A stretch of 64,000 nt of DNA, from assembly GCA_050084515.1 (NCBI GenBank), contig CM114272.1:37138001-37202000 (forward strand), given 5' to 3'. The notes under the pieces are model-generated. The model ran no database searches, was not told the origin of the DNA, and saw only the letters and a list, made by a program, of their open reading frames with translations. Shown here piece after piece: positions 27,501 through 40,004 of this stretch. The translations under genes and the position numbers were made by a program. The number at the start of each line of letters is the position of its first letter. The first letter of the stretch is position 1. Origin of the DNA: Blasia pusilla (lineage: Eukaryota; Marchantiophyta; Marchantiopsida; Blasiales).

Positions 27501-28395
27501 CAACGGCTTCGCAATCGAACTGAAACCCTTTACGTACCGTTGATAGAAGTTCGCCAATCTTATGAATGCACGAACTCGACTCACATCTCTAAGGGGGTGG
27601 AATGCATGAAATAGCCTCTACCTTTGTTTGTTGCACACCAAGGTCCCCTGGATATATCGTGTGACCCAGGTACTCAATTTGGTTGTAGAAGAACTTGCAC
27701 TTGCCTGGATGTAGCTTCAGCCCATGTCACTGCAATTATCGAAACATCTCCTCTAGATGTTGCTCATGCTCCTTAACTATGGCGCTAAAGACTACAATGT
27801 CATCAATATAACACCTAGCAAAATCCAGACCTTCCAAGATCCTATCCATGACCCTCTCAAACTCAGCCGGGGCGTTCTTCAACCCAAATGGTAAGAACCG
27901 CCACTAGTACAAGCAATCCTTCCCGTGAGGATCAATGCCCCAAAATGATGTCTTCTGCCTGTCCTCCAATCTGATAGGCATTGATGGTATCTAGCTCAAA
28001 GATCTAACAAATTGAAGACCTTTGCATGCCCAATAGCATCAAAGATCTCCTTAGGGGTGGGCATGGCATACCTATCGGACTTCGTCTGTAGATTGATAGG
28101 TCGATAATCTCCACACATTTGTCTATCTGTCTTGTTGCCATGCACATCCTTCTTGGCACGCATGACAATGGCAGATGCAAACTCTCCATGCAACATCTCC
28201 ACTAGGCCGGCTCCAACCAAGTCCCGGCTCCTACACCCAAAATCAAAGCCCTCTCCATATCACTATACATGTAGCGTCATTGGAAGATTGGGGTGTCACT
28301 CGCCAACTCAATGCGCATCCCTAGACCCTTCACCGTACCCAAATCATGCATGAAAAATTCAAAACAACTCATATAATTCCTAAGGAACTAGTGTA
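27501..28395 (-). pseudogene. Copy A reverse transcriptase
   Basis: Fingers and palm motifs are visible: KKDVHGNKTDRQMCGDYRPIN, KVFNLLDL, the FGLKNAP-type box and the catalytic Y-I-D-D near 27797-27810. Polymerase activity would copy element RNA to cDNA. The codon at 28092-28094 (minus strand) is CAG where copy B has TAG, and another is TAG where B has CAA, so each copy carries its own nonsense changes. Several frameshifts and stops are present. Confidence 0.85.
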
Positions 28396-28679
28396 TCCGG
28401 CGCCGCTCTCCTCTTGTCAACTTAGGGCCAGTATTTGGCTCCCAAATCTCCATCGTAAGTACGGTAGGACTCTTCGGTGCGGGTGTCAATGGTTTCTATG
28501 GTGCAACCCCGTCTCAGACAATAGAATTCAAGTGCTCGCCTACAACCAACTACAAATTGTGACCTCCATGTGTAGTGCCTAAAACCACGCTCGATGTTGT
28601 GGCTACCATCTCCTGGCATACCTGCAAAACATCCCAAGAAGTCCAAGGGTGTCTCTACCGATCACCCTGGTGTGTTGAT

Positions 28680-29660
28680 CTCCTCGGGTCTTACCCCTAG
28701 CCACTACCTCAACCGTCTCGGTAGGCATGGGGCTCACCAACGCAACAACTATGATCTGTCACATCCGCAAATGACGTTGCTCAACTACTCCTAAGCTGAA
28801 AATACATGTCAAGCAGTTTAGGTCCATCGTATGACCCAAGATATGATATCGTGATGCCTCTGATAGTGATGGTATTTCCCTCACTCATGTGGGGAATTCC
28901 ATTGCTTGCTCTCGCTCATCGGCGTTGGGCTCCACCAACCGCTTTACCTAGTCATCCCAAACCAAGCCAGGTTCGGCCTCCTTGAATGCATAAGAAGCGG
29001 GAAAACTCACCAATGTAGGAAAGGCTGGCCGTGGCATGCCAATCTTGTTGACTGCAGTCACCAGAGGTCGATCATCGTGTCGTACTACCTGTGACTGACA
29101 ACCTGGATCCAGAATAGAATCCACCAACAAATCAAAGGGGGGCTCCACTCTTGCATATGCCCTTCGCAAAACCTCATGGGGCACCAAGTTGGTCCACCAA
29201 AGATACGGGCAATGTGCTCGTGAACCTACACTCGCCGCATCCGACAACACTGCCGAGCCGATCCATGCGCGCACCTGATGAGCACTCGTCATCACGCAGG
29301 ATCTTGAATCGCTCAAAATCAATGCATTCTCCAGAATGTATGTTGGCGAACGAGACTGATGCTCCTGTAAATGTCGCAAGATCCGCATCATCTCCCAAAA
29401 CAACTTGGGCCGAGAGTCAGCTAACCCGCTACCTCGTCCAACACTCGATTGGCTCTGACATGGCCAACCAGCAATGACCAAGTCTATGGTCCCTATCCGC
29501 TCCAAATCTTGCGCCCCCAACAATGAAATGTCCCTGGGTAGGAAACTCTGGTAAGCCTAGATGGCAAATGCAAACAACCAGTCGGGAAATCGGAGGCATA
29601 ACTACGCCACATGGTGAAGTGAAGTGCGCCTCGCAACATCACTCTCCTCCACGAAATGAT
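28680..29660 (-). pseudogene. Copy A C5-cytosine DNA methyltransferase domain, motif I deleted
   Basis: A 191-residue open frame (29523-28948) holds the catalytic motif IV with the Pro-Cys nucleophile loop (AGWPCQSQSSVGRGSGL, 29469-29440), motif VI (YILENAL, 29340-29323, with the usual ENV/ENVP altered) and motif VIII (SRAHCPYLWWTNL, where the usual R-x-R is altered). Motif IX/X-like sequence (DEREQAMEFPT and ILGHTMDLNC) follows at about 28920-28860. Upstream, the sequence jumps from the linker to DVARRTSLHHV, so the motif I S-adenosylmethionine site is lost. The methyltransferase is therefore dead, but the surviving open stretch is long. Same position in pol as in copy B. Confidence 0.85.
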
Positions 29661-30200
29661 GCGGCTACCTGAAAATTCCTCTCCCTAGAAGTGTCAGGCA
29701 TGGGGATGTCCTCTGCATGGACATGTCCCTCAATCTAATCACTAGGCCAAGTGATGGCGTTGCTAAATGTTGTTAAGGTCGCCATCTCTCCTGGCCGTCC
29801 CTCGATCACTCCACCGATGAATCAAATGGGTAATGAGCTAAGGTGCCCATCACCTGACTGCCATCCTGGTCTCAGAGGAAGTTAACTCCCCCCAAGTAAT
29901 CCAGGGAAAACCCCATGGGGTATAACACTGCTCTACCAACCAAGACGTGGTAGGACTCTGCATCGATCATTATCGCCTTGGCTCGCACCACATGCTCATC
30001 TGTAGGATGTCTCGGGCAAATCCTCACCATGACCTCATGTCGGGTGATATACTATGTGATACTCGCTCCACCCAAGGATGTATGTATCTAGAATGGACAA
30101 TGCTCCACATCGGCTCTCGTCAAGCCCAATCCTCTTAATGCCGCTTTCCCCAACATCAAGGGTTGCGCTCCCGAATCGAACAGGACACGTTGCGGACTAA
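29661..30200 (-). pseudogene. Copy A protease and linker remnant
   Basis: The minus strand reads LMLGKAALRGLGLTRADVEHCPF after a frameshift that falls just at the DSGA active site, then ESYHVLVGRAVLYPMGFSLDY, matching the aspartic protease of copy B. A shortened linker follows, ending abruptly before the methyltransferase remnant. Confidence 0.7.
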
Positions 30201-32440
30201 AAACTCTACCCTTGGACTCACCAACTGGAAGACCTCTCCCTGGTTATTCAGCAACAGAACACCAAGAGAAGCCATGGCACGCTCTTTCGCGGGTCTAGCC
30301 GGCATCTCCGCCATCCTAGCAGCTGTAGCGTGCCATGAATCTGACATGGGCGGCCTGAGCATAAGCTCCAAGGTCAGGTCCATCACCTCCTATGCAATCA
30401 GCTCTAAGTGTGATGCAGGAACACCAACTCCACGCTCACATAGTATAGCGGCCAGCCGGAAAACCTCGGCGGGCATACCTCCCAACGTCATAACATTGGA
30501 AGCAAAAAATAAAGGAGCGCGGTACACAACATTGGTCGCCCCCAACAACGTGCTTGATACATGATCCTCTTGAGCATCATCAATAGGAGTCGTTGCACTC
30601 GCTTTTCCTATCGCCCTCTGGCCTGCACACCAACAACATCACCAACACTCCGAAAAATCTGATTAGGACCCATGGATGGGGTCCTCATCCCCTCGGACAA
30701 TGTGAAAGACTGAGGCAGCCTATTCTATTTCCTAGCTTTTCCCTCGCTGTGGATCGGCGGCGGCTCCACGTGTAACAATAGCAGCGGCCTCCATGTGGAC
30801 CACCCCGCACATCCAACCAGGATCCTCCATATCTCTGGCTGCTCCATATAACGTCGATGCCACTGATCCGGCATCGCATAGCCTCAATGCCATAGTGGCA
30901 ATCTATTGTTGTAGCTATTGTATTTGAGCAGCCATATCAGTCTCACGCCCAACGTTTCCCTCGACGCGTCTAGGTGGTGGGACTCTATCTCCTCCATAGG
31001 CAACTCCATCATCCCCTCGGGCAACTCCAACTCCTCGTCCCCCAATGGGAGCACTTGGTGCACGTTATCTAGGCCCACTGAGACCGAAAACTTGCTTTGG
31101 TGCCCTCTCTGGCCCTTGGTCTGGACATAACTCAGGATGTAAGCTGAAACACCTACCGCGTGTGTGACCATACCTCTAAAAATAGTCACACTGATAACCT
31201 CTTGGTGTAGTACCATCTCCTCCTCTATGCTAAGACATGCATCCATGACCCTAACGAGTGCAATCGCGTTGGTGATGGGCTCCAACACATGCCCAATAAA
31301 TAATCACAGGCGGCTGCTATTGAGCCGCATATGAAGGCGTAGGTCTTTGTGGCACGGCCTATCAGTATCCTCCCTAAGCTCGTGATGCCACAGTCAACCT
31401 ATCTGGGAATCCACGTTGTTGCACTGATGGTGTAGGCAATTGTGACTCCTCTCGCCCAGAACCCATGGTGGCTACGCTTTCCTCCGCCATGTTACGCTCA
31501 ATGTTCTTGGAGGTCATAAAAACATCTCTCAACGTAGGGGAGGTGTTCATAAGAAGCATCCCCTCTCACACTCGGTCCGCAAGGTTGTGCCTACCATCGC
31601 ATATCATGACTAGATAGCTTGAGCCTCTGTCATCCCCTGAGTGATGTTCATCAACTGGCGCAAGCGAGTGTAAGCCTCATGCAAATTCTCACCCGTGCGC
31701 CTTTGGAAGTCGTGGATGCTTCGCAACTTCTCCGTCAGTACCTCTTGGTAGCTCGTCCGCAACTCAACAAAGAACTCAACCATGGGGTTAAACCTGGGAC
31801 AAACTCGACTGGACGGTGCAACTGCTTTAGTGCGAGTCATCCCTCCTAAAACATCATTCGCGGAAGAGGAAGAGGCCTCTCCTAACTCCTCCTCCTCATT
31901 GGGAAACAATTCAATCCATGACACATAATGTGAGTCATAGTAGAGTCTCCATGCCTCAATCTCTTGGGCATATCTGTGGGAGAATTCATGATGATCGTCC
32001 ATGGGCGTCCCCTCCAAATACTGGAACATACCGTTCCATGTTGTAAACATGTTGAACTCTTTGGAGTTCTTAGCCCGCTGTGAGTCACACCCACTCGTAA
32101 ACTCCGAAACAAAGTCGTATAACTCTATAGTGCCTAAAACATCCAAAAACCTATGCGGTCTTCTACCTTGGTCGTCCATCTCGTACGCCCAAGCGATAGG
32201 ACCACTAATTGAGTGATGCGAATCACTAACACATTCCTCTACACTCTCCCCCTTGTCTGAAGACGATAGAAGAGATCGAGGTGGTCTCTTACGTGGAGAC
32301 CCTCGAAACCTCACACCACTCTTGGTAAACCTTCTAGAGCTACTCTAAGTTCCGCCACCTTGCCTCTCAAAGTCCCGAAAGGACGTTGTGATGACCTTTG
32401 TGCCCCTCTCACGCGATCACTCTCAACCTCGCGAGTAATC
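30201..32440 (-). pseudogene. Copy A gag
   Basis: The 234-residue open frame 32314-31610 contains GTIELYDFVSEFTSGCDSQ and GTPMDDHHEFSHRYAQEIEAWRLYYDSHYV, and a long helical segment ending LRQLMNITQGMTEAQAI. It continues after a stop with TSPTLRDVFMTSKNIERNMAEES. The zinc-knuckle region follows near 31300-31150 but a frameshift lies within it. Further on is an acidic segment (LPLGDEELELPEGMMELP). The copy B protein is closely similar throughout. This would be the structural protein that binds the element RNA. Confidence 0.8.
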
Positions 32441-32512
32441 ACTCAATCTAACATGCGGAACTCAAGTTACACTCTCTCACTAAGATGTGTGTTGTGTGGC
32501 AACAAGAAGCGT

Positions 32513-33787
32513 TGTCGTATAGTAAATTCATCCACTATGTAAAATCCTCTATCATTAAGTGTTAGAGAAAGTTTTATTAGTATTAAGTAAATTAGCCTAG
32601 AAAAATAAAATTCCCATGTTTAAGGATGGCTTATTTATGCGGGCCCAACTTTAAGAAAAGAGGTCATAAATAAAAGATGGGATTATGAAAATAAATAGTG
32701 GGGTTGGTGTTTTAAGGAAAGAAAAGAAAAAAAATAGTCTTGGTTGGTGACTAGGGTAGTTGGGGTAGTTTGAAAGATATGAAATGAGTAAAAGAGGATA
32801 TTTTGGAAGAGATAAGAGATAATTTACTTCTGTCAAAATGTAATTGGCTAAGCCTTGAGAGGAAACTATGTGGCACAAGATAAGATTAACCCTATTTTGT
32901 TCTCTTGTGGATCCCTTATGAGTATATAAAGAGGAGGGACCTTCAAGGGTTCATCACCTTCTAATTCACATCTTGAGTTTCTCGTGTCACTCTTAAGTGG
33001 ATGACTTTGGGATTTCGTGCTCTTCCAATGAGAATTAATTATCCCTCTTGGAAGAGTAATTTGATCATGGTTTATTCTTCGAGAGGATTCTAGAGTGTGG
33101 TATGTGTGGAGATGAGAGACTTGTCATCTTAGGGGAGTTTAGTCATATTAGAAATAGTTGATGGTTTGGCTTTTTTTATTTTTCCAATGAGAGTAGATTA
33201 TCCCTCTTGGGAGAATAACTCCTCCAAACCCCATTCTAGAGGAGAGTAGAGAATGTCCGTCAAGTATGGATAGGGATGGAGCACGAGTTGTGCCCGATTT
33301 TCCTTTCCTTAATCCGTACCACGTCAAGATTCTTTTTGTAGATGGGCACTGGTTTACTCCCTATCTAGTTTATCACTTTAGAAAAGCATTCATGAACCAA
33401 GTCATATAATCTCCAACTCCGGTGATTCTTCTTATAGTCACGTACAGAAGGACATGGGATTGTACTTTGTATGTCCTTATATAGCAATCCATGGACATCA
33501 ATAGGCCTGCTCAAGTAGGGTTTAACATTATTAATGCTATTTTCCTTATGTACAAACATAAAGTAGTTTACATGGACTTAATATCTAAGAATTTTGGGAT
33601 TCCATGTTATGAAGAAGTGATCGCCTCGGCACTACCATTCGTGATTCCTATTGTGAGAGAATGGAGGATTTACATAATAATTTTATACTGAAAAAAGAAA
33701 ACTTCTTATAGAGTTTGACTTGCATCAACCAAGTCTGCTGCAGCTAAAAGGTCCGTCCTTACTTGAAGAAAGGCTCTCGACACGATA
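32513..33787 (+). mobile_element. 1,275-bp element, copy 1 (solo-LTR-like)
   Basis: The element begins TGTCGTATAG and ends CGACACGATA, giving TGTCG...CGACA-type ends (one mutation here). It interrupts the copy A leader: the sequence before (gcgt, 32509-32512) and after (gcat, 33788-33791) is a 4-bp duplication with one change, and copy B has the uninterrupted site (tagcgtggtgcgg on the opposite strand). A near-identical-length copy lies in reverse at 35071-36345. A TATA-like agtatataaagagg lies near 32919-32932, followed by an open frame from 33258. Termini and duplication suggest a solo LTR of an LTR retrotransposon; no second LTR or pol is present. Confidence 0.8.
33258..33690 (+). pseudogene. 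Unrecognised protein encoded in the 1,275-bp element, copy 1
   Basis: From a start near 33265 (MDRDGARVVPDFPFLN...) the plus strand reads through an in-frame TAG at about 33481-33483 to a stop after ...VREWRIYIIILY at 33691. The same TAG is present in copy 2 at the matching place. Conserved blocks shared by three copies are FPFLN, RYL-YHFG(E), PIVTY, and YEEVIASALPFVIP. Full length would be about 140 residues with no signal peptide or catalytic motif I can see. Function unknown. Confidence 0.45.
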
Positions 33788-35008
33788 GCATGGTGTGGCA
33801 AACGGGCTGATCTATCGACTCATTAACATCACATACCCTCAACTCTAGACATCCCACACAAGTCTATGTCCCCTAAACCCATACATCAACGATACTCTCA
33901 ACATCTACACGAAATCCAATATACCCAAATAACTACCCAAAAATCCCTAACACGTGCAGGGCAAAAGACTATAATGGATAACCCATCAACAATGTCAATC
34001 GCTCCTCAGAAACTAGAAACCTCAACCCCAACTCGATCATAAAGATAAACTCCTCCAAATAGCACGTCGTACTCCTCTGGTAGTGACAATGCTCAAATCT
34101 CCTCAATGTGCGGTGCGGGTCCAAGGGTACGGTGCGGCACTAGCGGCACGGAACAACTACAAACGGCACAGCATGGCACTCGGAAATAGGATGCGGCACT
34201 CAATGGCATACCCTCCTCAATCAACAAAACACAATATGCTCCAAAATGATGGTGTGGCTTTGCGATCGAGACGATGCGGTGCGGCCACGAGCGGCACGGC
34301 GCAACAATCGGCGGCGCGTTGCGGCTACGGGCGCCACGTCACGGTACTTGATCCTCGTCAAGTGGCTACCAATCACAACATAGCAAAGCGGAAAAGAAAA
34401 GGCGACCATGTGACTCCAAAAATGTCACCCTCGAATCAACAAAGGTGAAGAACGTCGTCGACGGCGGCCAACGGACGGAGCAAGAACGGCCCGTATGGAC
34501 GGTGAAAGTCAATAGGAATTACGATATCTTTCATGTGGATAAAAATAGTTCTATTTTGACCTTATTCAAAAAGTCAAAGTTTTTTGTTTTTTCCCATTCC
34601 ACTAACTCCTTAAACTAAGGGTCAACTCACTAAAATTACTCACATTTGACTTATATTCCATTGAGCCCCATAAATATTAAGTTCACACCCACTAAATAAA
34701 GTTTCCAATCATTTTAACCTCAAGATCCTAAGTTTCACTTGTCCTTTCCCCATAATAAAATATTTTAAAAAAAAATCTACCTCAACTAACAAGTTACCAA
34801 GAATTTTGAAATTTGCTCCTTCCTCACGCGGTGGCTATGGCAGCTTCACAAAAATGATCATAACTTCTTGCTCACATGTTCAAATCGGCACCCTTTCTTC
34901 CACAACGTGCACAGCTTCCTGATCTATAACAAAGTTAAATCAGTTTCTTCATTTGACTTTCCCATAAAAATTGATGGGTATTTTTATGCAGCTCTTAAAT
35001 CTGCACTC
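33788..35008 (-). other. Copy A 5' leader, middle part
   Basis: This matches, on the minus strand, the copy B leader at about 38770-39870. A shared landmark is a region with repeated gccgcgccg/gtgccgc-type words (34110-34350 here, 39330-39420 in B). No coding motif. It is bounded by the two nested insertions. Confidence 0.65.
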
Positions 35009-35070
35009 TGTCACATCTTATTTTGACGTAGGTAGAGTTCTATCGCGTCGATGACATATAGATTCAGCGG

Positions 35071-36345
35071 TGTCGTGTCGAGAATCTTTCTTTGAGCAAG
35101 GGCGGGCCTTCTAGCTGCGGTAGATGCGGTCAATGCAAGGTGAACTCTCTAATAAGTTCGCCTTTTTCAATACAAAATTATGATGTACACTCTCCATTCT
35201 CTCACGACAGGTATCACAAATGGAAGTGCCGAGGCGATCACTTCTTCGTAACATCGGACCCCGAAATTCCTAACTATAAAATCCCTATAAACTATTTTAC
35301 GTTTGTACACGAGGAAGATAACACAACTAGTGTTAAACCCTACTTGACCAGGCCTATTGACATCCATGGATCGCTATATAAGGACATACAAAGTACAATC
35401 CCATGTCCTTCCATATGTGACGATAGGAAGAATCACCGGAGTTGGAGATTGCATGACCTCGTTCATGAACGCCTCCCCAAAGTGATAAATTAAATAGCGA
35501 GTGAACCAGTGCCTATCTACAAAGAGTACCTTGACATGGTAAGGATTTAGGAAAGGAAAGTCGGGCACAGCTCGTGCTCCACCCCTATCCATGCTTGACA
35601 AACATTCTCTACTCTCCTCAAGAATGGGTTTTGGCGGAGTTATTCTCCCAAGAGGGGTAATCCACTCTCATTGGGAAAGTAACAAGCCAAAACATCCGCT
35701 ATTTTAGTATGACTAAACTCCTCTACGGTGACAAACCTCTCATCCCCACACACACACACACCACACTCTAGAAACCTCTCGAAGAATAGACCATGATCAA
35801 GTTACTCTCCCAAGAGGGGTGATCCACTCTCATTGGAAGAGCAAGCAATCCCAAAGTCATACACTCAAGAGAGACACGAGAGACTCAAGATGTGGAATAG
35901 AAGGTGATGAACCCTTGAAGGTCCCTCCTCTTTATATACTCACAAGGGATCCACAAGAGTACGAAATAGAGCTTATCTTATCTTGTGCCACATGGCTTCC
36001 TCTCAAGGCTTAGCCAATCACATTTTGACACAAGTAGATTTCCTCTTATCTCTTCCAAAATATCCTCTTTTACCCACATGATATTTTCCAAATTACCCCA
36101 ACTAACCTAGCCACCAACCAAGACTACTTTTGCTTTTCATTAAAGCAACTACTTTACTTTTATAAAGTCATCTTTTATTTATTACCTCCTTTTCCTAAAG
36201 TTGGGCCCGCATAAAAGAGGCACCATAAAGAGGTTTAAACATAAGAATCTCCTTTTTCTAAGCCAATTTACTTAATACTAATGAAACTCTATCTAACACT
36301 TAATGACGAAGGAGTTTACACACTGGTTGATTTTACTATACGACA
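35071..36345 (-). mobile_element. 1,275-bp element, copy 2 (solo-LTR-like)
   Basis: On the minus strand it begins TGTCGTATAG (36345) and ends CTCGACACGACA (35071). A perfect 4-bp duplication, gcgg, flanks it (35067-35070 and 36346-36349), and it splits an LTR body whose uninterrupted form is seen at 19895 and 24938. Length equals that of copy 1. A tttatatactc string (about 35931-35941) is the TATA-like box on the minus strand. The two copies form an inverted pair separated by about 1.28 kb. Confidence 0.82.
35167..35601 (-). pseudogene. Unrecognised protein encoded in the 1,275-bp element, copy 2
   Basis: The minus strand reads MDRGGARAVPDFPFLNPYHVKV..., a TAG near 35374-35376, and on in the same frame to ...VPVVREWRVYIIILY and stop at 35167. 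Except for the TAG the frame is continuous for about 145 codons. The TAG is shared with copy 1, so it was either already in the source element or marks a boundary. The third copy at 12428-13012 is more divergent but conserves the C-terminal block. No known domain recognised. Confidence 0.45.
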
Positions 36346-36904
36346 GCGGGTTATTTTGGTGTAACTTCGTCCCGAAAAGTCGGATGAGGTTGGTGACAAG
36401 TCTCTTGTGTCGGGAACGTCATTTATGGCAATTTTCCTATTTTGGTTTTAGTCCGTCATGTGATCCGTTGATTGAGTCAACGATCACGCGATAACCTGTG
36501 CACGTAGGTTATCGTTGGTAGGGCTATTTTTGGGGGAAGAGCTTTTTGGCTCTTCCCAAGGGTATAAGAGTGAGAGAGATGGCTTTCTCAAGCCATCTTT
36601 CTCATGTTGACCCTTAGGAGCGCCTCTCTTGCATAGACGTGTGTGGGTGTGTAGGAGTTAGGATGCTAGCGTCCGGATTCCTTCATACTAGAGTGTGGAT
36701 GTGGTTCGATATGCCAATGTAGATTCATGAGTGGAGTTTTAGGCCAGGTGAGCCGTTTTTACTACTCTTGATTTTTTTTTTGGGTCCCAATGTATATTTG
36801 TGAGTATGTTTCATTATGTATGGATTTACCCGTATGTTGGGGAAGATCAGTGTTGTGTGGTATGTACATGTGACCACTGATGTAGATTGTGTAGCGATGT
36901 GTAC

Positions 36905-37944
<1,040 letters not shown>

Positions 37945-38461
37945 TGTCGCGTCTTTTAGGATAGATCGGTGAGATCTAGTAAAGCATATTTATGAGTAGT
38001 AGAGGATAGGCTTAGAAGGTTGAGGATGACTTGCTGAGGCTCCAGGAAACCTAAGAGAGCAGGTTTCCCCTTCGTTTCGGCTCATTTGGAGCCATATTGA
38101 GGAACTTACTATTTTAGGTAAGTACCATTTTGAGTATACGATCGACTTTCTATTTTTTAATATGGCCCTTGATCTCCTACATCAGGTCAAGAACCAAGGA
38201 GGTGACTTTGGAGCATAGGTTACCATGGAGAGAGCTGGGGAGAGGGGAGGGGTATACCTCAAGGAGAGAGAGCTTGAGAGCTCATTCTCTCTTTGTTGAA
38301 CCTCTTGGCATGAGGCGACGGAGCTATGGTCTTGCTTGCCTTGTGCGTGTAACCCAAGGTTCTCATTAGGAGAGTGGGTTTGGTTTGACATTGAGAGAGA
38401 CATGTGAGAGTACACACATGTGAGAACTATAGTGTTGAGAGAGATTGGATCTTATTTTACA
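37945..38461 (+). repeat. Copy B 5' LTR body
   Basis: 517 bp from TGTCGCG to CTTATTTTACA, matching the 3' LTR body 47553-48068. The leader follows with aagagagaatgagtg. No match to the usual plant initiator-tRNA primer site is seen. The extra LTR-start segment found before the 3' LTR body (47442-47552) is not recognisable here, the place being occupied by the microsatellite and partial duplication. Confidence 0.85.
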
Positions 38462-40004
38462 AAGAGAGAATGAGTGAGTGAGAGCGCTTCATGGGGGAGC
38501 TTGCTCATCACTCGTTGGTTTTGTAGAATGGGGATTGTATTCCCCATTCAGCGGTTCATGGGAGTGCTCACCCGAGCAAGAGCCGCTTACTTGTGATGTT
38601 TCCTTTGCCGATTTTCCGTGTGGAAGAGTGGCGCGCGGAAATGCTGCCCAATTTTTGATAGGGATTGAGTATGGGGGCGGGTTGCCCCATGCCGGTGCTC
38701 TTGGGAGCACCATGTAGCTTGTTGGTTTATGTTCTCACATGGTTTACATTTTCATTGGGAGAAATCAGCGTGGAAGCGCTGCCAAATTTTTTGTAGGAGA
38801 AAGAGACAGTGGGCTTTACGACAGTCCCTGTAAATTTTTATTGGAATATCCAATTCTAAGTATTTTTGACACATTTGTAGATCGTGAAGCTGTGCACATT
38901 GTACAACAAATAGTGTATAATTTGGAGTTGTGAGCAAGAAGTTATGGTCAATCTTGCAAAATTGCCATTGCTAGGTAATTTTGAGGGTTAAATTGTTCAA
39001 ACCCTAAACCATTGGCCATCGCCGTCATAGTCACCATCAACGGTCCATTGTCCACCATCCACCATTGGCCATAGCCGGCGCCTAGCACTGATTAGGGCCA
39101 CGTTCGGCCGTTGTCCACCCTTTGGTTTCCATTGTTGTCATTACGGAGTAGAGGGTCTTCCACGACCACCGTTGATTCTCTGACTTGCGCCGCCACCACG
39201 TACTTTGGTTTGGCCGCCACCGTCATCGCAATTTCGTCATCAACCAGTGATGGAAGGTGACCTCGGGTTATGATGTTTGAGTTTTCATTTCATGTTGTTA
39301 TGTTGGGATTGGTAGCCGCTTGACGATGATCGAGTACCGTGCCGTGACACCCCTAGCTGCAACGCGCCACCGATTGTCGCGCCGTGCCGCTTGTGGCCAC
39401 ACCACACCGTCTCAATCGCGAAGCCGCTCCTTCACTAAGTTATAGAGCATGTGAATTTTTTTATTGATGAGGGTATGTCGCTGAGTGCCATGCCGTTTGT
39501 AGTCGTTCCGTGCCGCCAGTGCCGCACTGGACCGCTGGTCCTGCACCGCACATCGAGGAGGTTTGAGCAGCGTCAATGCGAGAGGAGTACGACTTGCTCA
39601 TTGGAGGAGTTGTCTTCACGACCAAGTTGGGGTCGAGATTTGCAGTTGCCAAGGAGCGACATTGACATTATTTTCAGGTTATCCATTTTGGTCTCTTACC
39701 CTGCACGTGTGGGGGATTTCTAGATATTGGGAAGTTATTTGGGATATTGGGTTTTGTGCTGATGCTAGGAGCATCAATAATGTATGGGTTTAGGGGACAT
39801 AGACATGTGTGGGATATCTAGAGTTGAGGATGGTTTGTCGATGAGATGATAGATCGGTTGATTTGCCGCACCACGCTACTTGTTGCCGCACAGCACACGT
39901 CTCAATGAGAGAGTGTAGATTGAGTGCCGCATGTTTAGTTTAAGTGATCGAGGGATTTCTCACGAGATTGAGAGTGATCGTGTGAGAGGGGCACATGGGC
40001 CATC
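38462..40004 (+). other. Copy B 5' leader
   Basis: No coding motif. It contains many ccgcaccg/gtgccgc-type words between about 39330 and 39560. The same leader is present in copy A. Such long leaders in retroelements can hold packaging or translation signals, but none can be defined from sequence alone. Confidence 0.6.

Larger units (their letters stand above)
35009..36904 (+). mobile_element. Nested LTR of the copy C family with an extra LTR-start segment
   Basis: TGTCACATC at 35009 opens an LTR body interrupted at 35071-36345 and resuming to about 36772 (gggtataagagtgag and ctttctcatgttgag are present). It is followed without spacer by a LTR-start segment (TGGGTCCC at about 36780 to tgtaca at 36904), matching 24775-24937. 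It sits in the leader of copy A, in the opposite orientation. No coding sequence. Confidence 0.75.

Noticed and set aside
30163-30564. 133-residue plus-strand open frame opposite copy A gag-protease
   Set aside because: It is the antisense shadow of the conserved minus-strand coding sequence; equivalent antisense frames appear opposite copy B (41805-42335).
32513-36345. The inverted pair as a single foldback DNA transposon
   Set aside because: Each arm has its own 4-bp target duplication and lies in a different host sequence (copy A leader and a nested LTR), so they are two insertions.
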